Assembly (NCBI RefSeq): GCF_000150275.1 | Contig: NW_002060951.1 | Span: forward strand, 2,366,297 to 2,430,296 | Origin: Trichoplax adhaerens | Lineage: Eukaryota; Placozoa; Uniplacotomia; Trichoplacea; Trichoplacidae | Direction: 5' to 3' | DNA: 64,000 nucleotides | In this document: in pieces, positions 11,765 through 38,978 of the stretch | How positions within the stretch are numbered: position 1 is the first letter of the stretch | Layout: every line of letters starts with the position of its first letter | The notes under the pieces: generated by a model | The model's database searches: none | Told to the model about the DNA's origin: nothing | Seen by the model: the letters and a program-made list of their open reading frames with translations, nothing else | Made by a program: the position numbers and the translations under genes

Positions 11765-13387
11765 TTCATATGTTCTCCATATCGACATGGTTAAACAATA
11801 ATTGCGAACCTCTGAAATATATTCGTTGACTTCGATAGAAATAATGTATTTCCTTATTATACTGTATTTATTTTAAGTGTTAAGCTGTATTATTATTATT
11901 TATATTACAGTACGGCTAAAACGTCGGTGCTTCACCTTGTAATAAATAAATTGTGGCACTCGTAGAAGTAATGTAATACCACAAATGAATGTAAGAATTT
12001 TTTATTACAGTCAGCTACTTCTAGTTATGACTAAGACAACTGTATCGTAACTTGATTAACTACGGCTATAATCTCATTTATATTCTGTTACCAGTCCTCT
12101 AGAACGGTTTAAAGATAATGATTCTTGAATCGATCTATTGACAGCAATTTCTTATATATTGGCGATTGTTATTGTTAGTTGCGATTACAATCTGCACCAA
12201 TGCGTATATAATGTAAATGTATTGTAATCCCTTGGTATACGTCATTGTTTTATGGGACGGGACTCTCTTAGATATATTCTTCGCAGTCAATAATATAAGT
12301 GGAATATCCACTTACACGTATGATGTTAGGGTTAACATTTTAAAAGTATACTGTTAACAGGACTTGAGAATTAGAATATGATCATTTGGACACGAGTAAT
12401 ATCCAAACTATTCAGTACTAACATGGTCGTTATTTATTCTTGATCAAATCAAATGGCCGCTCTTTGACAAATGATTACATCACTAATTTTTTACATTTTA
12501 TGCATTTTCACTGGTAACTATGAATATAGGGTCTATAAATTTCTTCCGTATCTCGTATAAAATTTCGTACATTTTTTCTTTTAATTTGCACAGAACTACG
12601 GAAGTACTCTGCAACGAATAGCTGTTGATTTATACTGTACTGTACGTATTATCATTTAGTATATTTGCTTAATTAATAACAGTTAAAAGTTATTATAGTT
12701 AATGATATTATTAGCTTGTAAATGTATATGATGCCAGATAGCTCAGTTACTGACAATCATTAATTTTAATTATTGACTCGTACCTAGAATTACTTTTGAA
12801 ATCGTATAATTCCTTTAAATCTGTTCAGTTTATTATACTGTAACTGATGTGATTACTTCGAATATTAACACTAAGTTGTGTTTGGTCTAAGATAATGCCG
12901 ATGTCTTGTTACTATCCAGACCAATTATGTTCATAAATAAATGAATAATTTATAAGTATGGCTTACAGACAGTAGTTATTTTATATTATATACGAGAAAA
13001 TAACGATTACAATTGAATGTATCATTGACATTAATACAAACATTCGTCTAATAAATAATACGGTAACTACATGTTAAATGATATGTAATCGTTCACGTTG
13101 GCTGTGATATTGAAAACCTAGGTTCGATTTTGTAGTAATTAAAAACTTAAAAACATTTTCTAACAAGACGATCCACTCTATAGTAATACTAGTATACAGT
13201 ATAGAGTAGGTCATGTGTAAAATTTATCAATCGGTGCACTGCTAGTAGAAATGTAGTACCGTTGATAATGCCATCCTATCCTCGTTGCCTTATTAACTAC
13301 TAGTTACTGTAGATCCCTCGCTCGTGTACTCCTGAGCTTGAGCACGAAACTACGAGTACCGTTATATTCGTTGTTACCAGGTATCTT
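11765..13387. other. Intergenic, no gene recognised
   Basis: AT-rich, with stops in all six frames. AATAAA-type motifs near 11940 could end the upstream transcript. No repeat array and no structured RNA noticed. Confidence 0.5.
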
Positions 13388-13475
13388 GTACAGTACGTTC
13401 TGTACAGTATACTGTACTGTACTGTAACTGTAAGAACTAAAAAGGACTGTACCGTACAGTACAGTCCAGTACGTA
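13388..13475. repeat. (GTACW)n cluster
   Basis: Runs of GTAC units with strand flips, ending about 110 bases before the candidate ATG at 13584. The spacing resembles that seen upstream of the well-supported genes. Confidence 0.8.
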
Positions 13476-13583
13476 CTACTGCTACAGCCTGTAGATCTGA
13501 TACGGTAACTACTCGAGTAAAAGAAAGAAAAACACCAACATTGCTACAGTACAGCACCAGTTTCAGGCACGCCACCTTGGCAC

Positions 13584-13837
13584 ATGGCTACAATAATGGA
13601 GTCTGGCAGTGAAAATGGTACGTTGCTAACTATTAGGTTAATTAAATCGTAAATCGACATATTTCGACTTTGAGCATATTTCCAGTTTGATTTCTTCTGA
13701 CTTTTCTAAATAGTCAAGCCTCGTCTTTTTCAGCTTACAACCGAAATAAAACACTTTGCAACAGTTCAGAATGCATGGTAGCTTGCAGGAGCTGGGCAGT
13801 GGGCAACGTGGCCGCGATCGGATTCGAAAATTCGTGA
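13584..13837 (+). CDS. Candidate two-exon 45-residue protein
   Basis: Exon 1, 13584-13617, encodes MATIMESGSEN and ends at a good donor (gtacgt). Exon 2, 13734-13837, follows a strong polypyrimidine acceptor (cgtctttttcag) and runs to TGA, encoding YNRNKTLCNSSECMVACRSW and then AVGNVAAIGFENS. The join is phase 1, and the other two phases give early stops. The second exon is clearly less AT-rich than its surroundings, and a (GTACW)n cluster lies just upstream, as for the sure genes. Three cysteines spaced C-x5-C-x3-C are the only notable feature. No family recognised. It could instead be part of a non-coding transcript. Confidence 0.35.
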
Positions 13838-14371
13838 ACCACTGTACAATTAATTACAATTTATTATTGAAAAGTACAGTCTACATATACATATACATAT
13901 GTATCTACAAAAAATCCGCGTATGTTGTCATGTCGACAACTACATCGAGATAAAAGTGATGTTTTTGACCTAAATTTGTTAACATTTACTGTATTTGATA
14001 TTAATATACAGTACTATACAAATGATGCATCACACGACGAAGATTTTTGTTCTACTGTAGATTGATCCGATTACAATATACGGTACAAAATATATCCAAA
14101 TCCTCTCTCATTGTAATAATAATAATAATTATTAGTCTCAGAGATTTTTACAACAACGTAAAGATGTTGTAGCATTAATTAATAAGCATTTCAAGTTAAA
14201 AGTTTATAAATGGACCTCCAATCGTTTACTCTGAGATCATCGCAACAACAACTGTAAAAGGTATGATTTATCTGCCAATATTGGCTACTGACGTAAACTC
14301 TTTCTTTGAAGTTGCATGAAGCAAATGATTAGTGTAAGCTATAATATATAATTTAAGGAGTCATGGATGTT

Positions 14372-14448
14372 CCACATGATGAAAATCACGACGGTCATCT
14401 GAACTTACAGTAAATGATGCATAAATATCTGTAATCGGACCTGATGGG
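14372..14448 (+). ncRNA. Candidate box C/D snoRNA
   Basis: Ordered boxes: C-like ATGATGA at 14376-14382, D' CTGA at 14399-14402, C'-like TGATG at 14415-14419, D CTGA at 14441-14444. Spacings suit 10-20 nt guides before D' and D. Only a weak terminal stem is seen (CCA before box C against TGG after box D), and no rRNA target was matched. Such short boxes arise by chance in AT-rich DNA. Confidence 0.2.
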
Positions 14449-15235
14449 CATCGTGACTTCTTTTAAGTTAATCAGTGAAAATCATTTAGTATTCTATGGC
14501 AAGTTCGTGTTGATATTTATTAACTCTTTTTGCTCAGCTGATAATAATAATCAGCAATTCTTCATTTTAGAAATAGCGTAAACTTTAAGCATTTCCGTTT
14601 TGTTACTGTAATCCACTGCTTGTCGCACAACATCGTTAATCTATTTAATCTTTTCCTTTATATCTATCTAGGCTTTCTCTGAGACCGCTCTCTATGAAAT
14701 GGATGGCATATGCGTAGACATGCAGCATGCCAAGCTGTGAGTCTGCGTTGTGCATGACCCCTGAAGGAGCTTAAGATGTGTAAAATCACAAAAAATAGGA
14801 TAATAAAATTTTTGATGATAATGGAAATCGAATTAGTTTTATTTTACTCTGCAACAGCCTAAAGTGATTTAAAAAAAGCTCTTGATTCAAGGTAAGATTG
14901 GACTGAAATTGCTGAATGATATGCTGTAGACATCATTGGATTCGGATAAGTGCAGAATCTATGAAGCTGTATGAACTAAACATAAATCTATGATACTTAC
15001 TGATTAGTGTTATTGTTAACAATGTCGCAAAGCGATGAGCGGCGGTAAACTACCGTTCTAATACAGGTACACTCCTGTCTGTATGCAATGTCATCATCTG
15101 TAACAAAATAAAGTCAAATACGAAGTTTTTTTCTTCGAAACGATGTAGTAGCCTGATTGACTTCATGAATTCGAATAAGCTTAGACCAGTGTTAATTGTT
15201 CATAATTAGTACAAGTGCACACACTGTAGGAAACC

Positions 15236-15355
15236 GTGAACCGCGTTTCAAAAATCCTCAAAACATGTTCCAAAACCATAAAACGCGTTTCCATTTTTGC
15301 AAATATACGCCTGGAACGCGAACCACGTTTCATAAAATATCGTTGAACCACGCAA
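15236..15355. repeat. Cluster of CGCGTTTC / GGAACGCG motifs
   Basis: In 120 bases there are GAACCGCGTTTCA (from 15238), AAACGCGTTTCCA (from 15280), TGGAACGCGAACCACGTTTCA (in two adjoining parts, 15312-15332) and TGAACCACGC (from 15344). The copies are in both orientations. CpG-containing words are rare around here, so the clustering stands out. It may be a binding-site cluster or an old small repeat. Confidence 0.45.
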
Positions 15356-16347
15356 CTTTGGCTTAAACATACATGACTCCCACTGGTGAGCGGGTGCAGA
15401 GTTAGAATTTTCTTTTACCTTTGATATGTGTAAGCAACTGGTAAGAGTAACTTTGGACAAGTAAGGATCATGACTTAAAAGTTTGATGTACAGTGATACT
15501 GAATATATACGCATATACGAAGATTTTATAAAAATTACTTAATATTTACTATAATCTTAAAATACCTCTCTGATCATAATAATTGGGTACTTGACAGTTT
15601 ATCTAATAACCTCATGTAGATTGAAGAAAAGAGGTCTGCTTTATGATTAACGTTTACAATACCAAACGTAATTTGTGAAGTAGCTACCGAATTATAACGC
15701 AGATTCATTTCTAGTGATAAAAATAATCGTTATTATGCTATAACCTGCCCCTCTCTCTGAATAGGGCCAAAATTAACGATCTTTTAATATAAGTTGTATA
15801 ATAACTAATCACGTTCAAGTCGTCAACATAGTAACTGATACATGTTCGTTCGACATCATTGGTATTAAAAATTTATTTAATATATAAAATGTATATATTT
15901 TACAAAAATCTAATAAAAACTTTAGTCTGTTGATGAAATACATATAAAAAGTGCGAATTTAAGTTAATAAATCCAGCATCGCATAGTATTATTCCTGCGA
16001 TACATACGAGCATGAAAACAGAATTTATTTGGTTAGTTCCTACTTCGCTATCATATTGTACACATATGAAAATATCACTTTTCATCCGAAAGTTTGAGTA
16101 ATGGATTCTCGCTTATCTACATTGTCAAAAAATATTTGTGACCAATACATCACTAATCTACTATACGTATTGTGCTTTTCAAAAATTTTTAATTCCAATC
16201 AGTAGTAATTTGCAGTACTGTGATCTTATCTCTACTAACGTTAGCTTTGTAACAATAATTCATGAACAACTATAACATTTACATGGTACAAAATGTTGAT
16301 GAACTCGTAAATTTAAAATAACTGTGTTCAGAATAACCGTGAGATAT

Positions 16348-19300
16348 TCATTTCAGATTCGTTTTCTCGTCTCCTTCGTTTTCTGTGCTTTGTAGTAACC
16401 ATTTTTCGCCGATACGCTGTTCGCTTTGCACATCACGTAGAATCATCATCGCAACCTTCCAAGCCATTTCGTCTTCACTCTGTAAAAACGAAGTGATTAT
16501 TCGGTCTTAAATACTTGCAATTAGTAATTTTAAAACAGCAATGTCGAACGATTTCATATTAAAAATTTACAATCAGATTGCAATATTATAACCTGTTGGT
16601 CTGGTGCTCGAGTAATCTTTTGCATCGCCCGTGTTAATCGTGAACCTATCAAGAAATAAAGGCGTTAGCCGGCTATTGATGTAGATTAAAAAGTTTATTT
16701 CGAATAATTTAACATCCCCAACCAGGTTTCTTCTTTAGCCCAGGTTCAGGCTCAGCTTCAGTGACAAATCTACCATACTCGTCAACATAACCAAAAGATA
16801 GAGGCCTCAAAGATAACAGTAGACTTAGGACCAGAGAATAGCTAAAGGAAAGTAACTGATCAAAAATATACCTGTGAAGCGTAGCTTCTGCTGCAGATGG
16901 TTCAATTTTTGCAGAACCTTCCACTGCATTATTCTTATTATTCTCTACCAAGTTCGGCGCAACGTCAGAAATATCAGCAACCCTACGTCCAATGGCTTGC
17001 AAACTAATTGCTTCCAGTTCCTCATCATCTTCGTCACTACCTTCCATTATAATCAATTTGACACCCGCTATGATATCACTCATTCGTTGTGATGAATTAA
17101 CCAATTCCGATAAGTACTTGAAATAAAGGCTACTATGCAAAAAGCTTGGTAAAAAAACCTTAAATAAAAGTGAAGATAAAATACTAGTAAGATGTAAATA
17201 TTTAAAATATTAATAGTTACTTGATAATTCTGTAAATAAACTACATACCTCCTCAATCATGAAGTAAGTATATTTCTGAGGTGTTTTAAAACAATCTACT
17301 GTAGGCCCAGATTCCTGACAAATGTTATTTTCTATTTCAAAGCGTACAATATCATCAATGCCAAGAGATTTCGTAGCTTGCAAAGAAAAATATCTGAAGA
17401 AAAATAAAGATAATATTATGGCTTCTCTTTCGAAGTGTTTCAGAAATTGGTGAGCCGCTGCACTTGAAATATGAACGCTTTTGCTTACTTATTATATATT
17501 ATCATTGCATCATCTTGGGCTTCACTCGCACAGTACTTGCCAGTCTCTTTTGCCGTTACTAATTGCTGTCGAAAATTTTCCGATGTTTGCCAAAACTGTA
17601 GATAGTTTAAAGCATTTTCTTGCTCCATGAACTAGGCATACAAAATAAGAAAACAGCACAATATTCATTGGTGTGTTGTGTTAAACACATACAAATCCTT
17701 AAACTTTGAATAAGCTATTATCATTATTTTATTTAAGATTACTCAATCAGCATATACCTCCATGAAGTAGAACATTGCCATCTCATTATATAATATGTCT
17801 GCAACGCTAATTCGCGTACTAGTTAATATATCTACTTGATAATTACTATACATTTCACTGCATAAAAAATATGGAAAAATCCTAATAATAAATATAGAGA
17901 AATATGCATTCAGTCTAGTGAAAGGATTTTGATAATTAAAATTTTAACTTTTAAATATAAATTAGAAGAGCAATAGTACTTCAATACATCACTATCATAA
18001 ATACGTTTGTAATATACCGTTCCATTTTATTAAAGGAAAATTCTTGGGCTTCTTTAAAACAATCAGGCAAAATTCGTCCGTCCTCGGAACATATATTGCC
18101 TGGAGAATGATAATCAAATGTATATTCAATAATGAAATTAACAAGTCCATTTATGTTTTTAAACCTCTAATTGAATGCAGGCATAATTTTGTTAATAAGT
18201 AGATCTTAATATCGAACTATAATCTTTTAAAAAGTTTGTATTCACCTTCTATTCTTACTCTTATATCTTCACTTAATCGAATTTTCTCAGTAGCCTCAAG
18301 GGAAATATATTTATCGTATAAGCTTATAGCATCGTTTTGGATGGCTATGAATGAGAAATTATGAATAGAAGATCTTCTAATGATACCATCATAAATATAT
18401 ATACGACTAATCGTATTAAATCTGAAAAGAGATAAAGATTTGTCTTACACTTGAATATCGAATTTTTGTCGACTTGTTCATGGTTATTACAATCTTCATC
18501 TATTGCTTGACTATTAACCAGAGGATGGGAAGAAACAAAGCTCTCGACAGCAAGCCAAAAACGTAGTAAACTAACAGCTCTTATACTATCCATAAATTCA
18601 ATAAAATACGGTAGAGAATTTTTATCATGAAGTACTTCGGTTAGAGTTTTGTTCAGGCGAGAAAAAGTAACCCAAGCTGTGTCTATTTTGCCACTGTTAT
18701 CCTATTTGACAACGAAAAATTTTAATATTCAGACATAACTATAATATACCTCAGTTAAAAGTATTTTATTACAGATATATGCTAATTATGGTATAATTAA
18801 GCACATTTTAGTAGGCTGAAGTGGAATGGAAACATAAACAGACCTCTCTGGAAATAGCAGACATCAAAGAACGCGTTACAGTCTGCGTAATGCTTTCGTC
18901 TTCATTCTGGTCAAGTAATTTAACATCTGGCTCAAAACTTGTCGATTTGCTTCTCATAATTGGAGATTTCTTGTCATTAACGTTCAATAATTGGGATCCA
19001 GTGTTGTCAAAGACCGCACTGTCATTGCTAATAGCGGACGCGGATACGTTACTGTGGTTGGCGCGGTTATCCTTTTTGGGAGACTTACTATTATGATCCT
19101 TAGGTCTATTTCTACTTTTACTTTTACCATTTCTCCTTAAATCATCTTGTTTACTAATTCTAACTACTTCCGCTGACGGGCTACCTTCGAGCCAGTCGAA
19201 GCTATGCCCTTCACTATTTCGCCTTCTATGTCCTGTATTAACGCCATCGGTAGTTTTGTCTAAAACAATTAGATAATCCGAGCATTTAAACAAGACTTAT

Positions 19301-20424
19301 TTTAAGACAGTAAATGAAACTGATCATATAGGTAAACCTATCAAGGATAAGATAGCTAATATTTCATGAAGTAAATACGATTTATCAATAGCAACTACAG
19401 TATTCCATAAACAGGTCACATTGTAGAACAGTTTGGTAACAAATCTAATAAGGCATTTAATAATTCTTTCAAAGTACCGATTTATGACATACGAGACCGT
19501 AGCATCAACACGGTGAAATCTGTCATATCAATGCATGATGACATGATTATGACATTAACGAGAAGGTTAAGGTTATGTTACTGTACCTGTACAGTGTACA
19601 TGTGGCCACTTAAACTATTGACTAAAGTTACGTTACCGAATCAATCACTCAGGCACTGAGGCAAATTCGCAGTACAGCATACTGCAGTTAACAGTAAGTA
19701 GAAATTACAGTAGCAATCGTAATTGCAATACTCGCACAATATATTCTATTTTATTTTATAGTAGCTTCGCGCTGCATTGCTTCTATTATTGGATAACTAA
19801 TTTTTTCTTTGATTATATAATCTGTTAGTCTGTTAGCCATTTGTTATGACTATAGCACTCTTTCAATACCTGAAGATAATAATCATTATTTATAATTACT
19901 GTAAATAAATATATATAAAAAGCATTTAAAAGCCTCGATAATAAACTGATTGGTTTACTAAGTAAAAAGTCCACAGTAAGAGTAATCCTGTATTAGTCCT
20001 TTGCTAAATGAATTTAGATTAACTGAGAGAACTCTTCACCATTAAAAGCATGATATGAATTCATGACTACGAAATCAGAACGTAGTTTACATCGTAGATA
20101 AAGAGGGACGAAGCACAAATACGAACAGCTGTAAGACAAAACTTCTGGGTACATTCTTCCTGCACACGATCAATTTTTGGTGAAGGCAAGTACAGAGTGA
20201 ATAAGAAGGAAGTTCACAAACAGTAAAAATACTGCCGTAGACTATCGTGTACAGTATTGTGCTGTAGTGCATAATCTGTTTACCGCTTGCAGCACAGCAC
20301 TGCAACGACGCCAAGCATTGCAAATGATAAGTAACATTAAACGTGATCATAATCTCATGCTAACCTAACAACAGATATTCTTAGAACTGTTCCTACCTGC
20401 CTTACTTTTAAATAATCTCTTCAT
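16348..20424 (-). CDS. AKAP10: AKAP10 (D-AKAP2), dual-RGS A-kinase anchoring protein, 606 aa
   Basis: Twelve exons, transcription order: 20397-20424, 18844-19259, 18449-18701, 18246-18344, 18018-18099, 17758-17857, 17489-17631, 17249-17393, 16872-17158, 16723-16805, 16593-16645, 16348-16479. All phases close. The start MKRLFKSK matches the short basic N-terminus of AKAP10. RGS domain 1 begins at TLTEVLHDKNSLPYF (about residue 165) and includes LLRFWLAVESF, DAISLYDKYISLEAT and GNICSEDGRI. RGS 2 contains ADILYNEMAMFYFMEFMEQE, LQFWQTSENF, DAMIIYNKYFSLQAT and ENNICQESGP. The tail has EAEPEPGLKK and an amphipathic DEMAWKVAMMILRDV helix, the dual-specificity site that docks PKA regulatory subunits. 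Human AKAP10 is 662 aa with the same order. Its role is tethering PKA near membranes and Rab/transporter complexes. Intron 1 (about 1.1 kb) holds no other gene. The exon 2 donor (gtctgt) is weak. Confidence 0.93.
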
Positions 20425-20844
20425 TGTGAATTAACAATAAATGTGATATGCCATACAGCCTCCAATAATGCGTATGTAAGTTTTCATTAAATACGATACT
20501 AGGATTTCTTGAAATGTATTCTCAGCTTGGCTCGCCTCGTTTAGCCAATACCTTTTATCTTACAATTAATTCACCCCTTTTTTTAACACTTTATCACAAA
20601 GTAGAGAATACTATACAGTGTAATCAATCATTAAAGGGATGGGATAATCAGTTTAGTTCACTTAACCTAAATTAAAGGACGAGGATATTGTAAAGGCTTG
20701 ACTGATAATACAATCATCGGATTACAAATCATTGCAGTGATTCTACTGTATATGACTATATACAGTATACACAAGCCGAGATGCGTCTTTTACTACCATC
20801 TGTCTAATGTCGCGAAGGACTTGCCAAAAGAAAGTCCCGGTACG

Positions 20845-21066
20845 TACGTACAGTACGTACTGTACAGAGTACAGTATGATGGACTGTATCGCGTTCTATC
20901 AAGACCATTTGAAGAAACTCATCCTGTACTGTACAGTACTGTACTGTACTGTACTGTACTGTACTGTACGTACTGTACAGTGTGGATAATGTACTGTACA
21001 CTGTACACTGTAAAGTCATACAGTACTATACAGTACAGTACAGTACAGTATTGTACTGTACAGTAT
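20845..21066. repeat. (GTACW)n cluster upstream of AKAP10
   Basis: Blocks at about 20845-20875 and 20925-21066, including seven consecutive TACTG-type units followed by CAGTA-type units. It is about 420 bases upstream of the AKAP10 start at 20424. The open frames here (20698-21075, both strands) are dominated by the repeat. Confidence 0.85.
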
Positions 21067-21209
21067 TGGGAGTAGAACTCTCGCTCGTTCTATTTTATCG
21101 CCTATCGTTGTGTAAAATGTTTATTTCATTGAATTGAATCTAATTTAACCCTGATTATGTACAAGGGCTGCAAATCAATAGTTCACAACTACTGTATTCA
21201 AGAGAGTAC

Positions 21210-21424
21210 TACATAGGATGATAAGAGTAGATGTACAGTACTAATGAATTAATGATATAACAGCTATATATTATTATGTAGTGTATGTTTTAGCATCAAA
21301 TTACAAGCTAATTTTACATAGGACGATAAGAGTAGATGTACAGTACAGTACAGTACTAATGATACAACAGCTATATATTATTATGTAGTGTACTGTATGT
21401 TTTAGCATCATTACAAGCTAATTT
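21210..21424. repeat. 105/110-bp tandem duplication with repeat growth
   Basis: Copy 1 is 21210-21314 and copy 2 is 21315-21424. Both run TACATAGGA(t/c)GATAAGAGTAG, through CAGCTATATATTATTATGT, to TTACAAGCTAATTT. Copy 2 has extra GTACA units where copy 1 has a single GTACAGTAC, and GTGTACTGTATG where copy 1 has GTGTATG. Copy 1 keeps a short AATTAATG-containing segment missing from copy 2. Confidence 0.85.
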
Positions 21425-21611
21425 CATTGGCCATGGGAAGGGTATTCGATGAAAACTGTAACAAATGCTGGATTACTTGTCCCTGACTTTTGAGTAGCTC
21501 GCCTATCCCCACGCCTTGACTCGAAGTTGACTCCGGGTATCATGCCTTTATAAACACCTGTACGGTAACATCGATATTATTAAATTTTGAAAAGTAATAC
21601 CGTACTGTACT

Positions 21612-21800
21612 ATCGTTATTATGTCGGAACATTACAAGGAAACTGGAAACGTTTGCTCATTGGCCTGACATTCATGACGAGGCATCATTACAAGAAAGCA
21701 AGAAAACGCTTGTTCAATGGCTTAATCCCCACGATTTTCCTAGCTATGCCAATGAGGAAGCGTTTCTTGTTTTCTTGTAATGATGCCCCGACATAATCGT
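21612..21800. mobile_element. Fold-back element with nested inverted repeats (MITE-like)
   Basis: Outer arms: ATCGTTATTATGTCGG at 21612-21627 against CCGACATAATCGT at 21788-21800. Inner arms: GCATCATTACAAGAAAGCAA onward at 21682-21710 against its near-exact reverse complement at 21759-21786. A third related copy (ATTACAAGGAAACTGGAAACG, 21631-21651, in direct orientation) lies between. The whole can form a long hairpin. No transposase; target-site duplication not clear. The open frame at 21587-21796 is an artefact. Confidence 0.55.
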
Positions 21801-22941
21801 TACACGTTGCTATTTTAGGATCAAAATTGTAGTCTAAATTACTGTATTACTCCCACAGTACAATACGAATACACTAAATTCGTAACATGGTTTTTAATAT
21901 AGGACGTTGAGAGGTTGTTATGCGATTGTTACTGAACGTTAAGTTTTTACCCGATGGGTGACAGGTACTGTATTTGTACAGATGAACGGCAACGGCTTTA
22001 CCGGCGGCCAAGCCATACCGTAGATCAGTGTTCTACAGAGCTCGATGACATGGATGAGGTCATTAACGAGCATTGAAAGCTAATTGAACTGGCCATTTAA
22101 TCAAGGCATTGGACAGAATGTATTTTGGACTAGTCGGCTCGATGGTTAATTGATCTAAACTTGAAATCGTCTGACCTTATAAATTCGAACAATATCAACA
22201 GTACTTGTGTGTACAGCATTTAAGATAACTTTGCAATAATGTTCACAGCGCTACAAGTGGTCTTAGTGTCATTTATTCGAATGCTGTTCGTTGTCGTACC
22301 AAACAAAACTAGTACACAAACACAATTTTACTCCCATATATGTACAATATAAGAAGACCGTGTATCATGACCGAAGCAAACGAACTACTGTATAATATTC
22401 ACAAATAATAAAATGAAGTATAATTTCTGCTGCATTTTCTCATTTTCAAACAGCCCAAAAAGGAGAATATCTAAATTTTTTCATTCATAGTAGTACACAT
22501 ACATCAAACATAGTATGTATATAGACCATGCTCTAGGACACAGCTCTTAAATAAATACATACTACAGTAAGGTTTATAAAATAAAACAAAATAATAGCAT
22601 ATACGCTCTGAACTTGTATCAATTGTACAATATCTATTTCATGGTAACACAATTTGGTAACCTCAACTTAAGGCTTTTATATCAATGTGCAAAGGTAGCC
22701 CTAGGATGTTTACTGGGACGACTTGAAAGAAAGTCTAGCTAACATCACAATATAAGCTACATTTTTAGAAAATAATACTTTCGATTTTAACAATCTGCTA
22801 CTGTATATACTGTATACAAACTTTAAAGAATTACATATTAGATGAATGACAGTCAATACTTGCAGCTGGGCACCATTATACACGTATGCACATATAAATA
22901 TTTGCAGATCTGCAAATACATCTGCATGAAAGACTTTTAAA
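21801..22941. other. Intergenic between AKAP10 and NF1
   Basis: No gene recognised. A short less AT-rich patch at about 21975-22080 (ACGGCTTTACCGGCGGCCAA region) is open for only 13 codons from an ATG and has no family match. The NF1 stop is at 22942. Confidence 0.4.

Positions 22942-38978
<16,037 letters not shown>

Larger units (their letters stand above)
13838..16347. other. Intergenic with possible non-coding RNA elements
   Basis: No protein exon supported. It contains a candidate C/D snoRNA (14372-14448), a cluster of CGCG motifs (15236-15355), and a less AT-rich stretch at about 14690-14770 with self-complementary blocks (GCGTAGAC against GTCTGCG) that could fold. Confidence 0.4.

Noticed and set aside
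13100-13140. B-box-like GGTTCGATTTTG as a second tRNA
   Set aside because: No pairing acceptor stem, D arm or anticodon stem could be drawn around it.
20845-21066. CRISPR-like or classical satellite array
   Set aside because: There are no unique spacers of even length; units are 5 bp with only one variable base. The genome is clearly eukaryotic.
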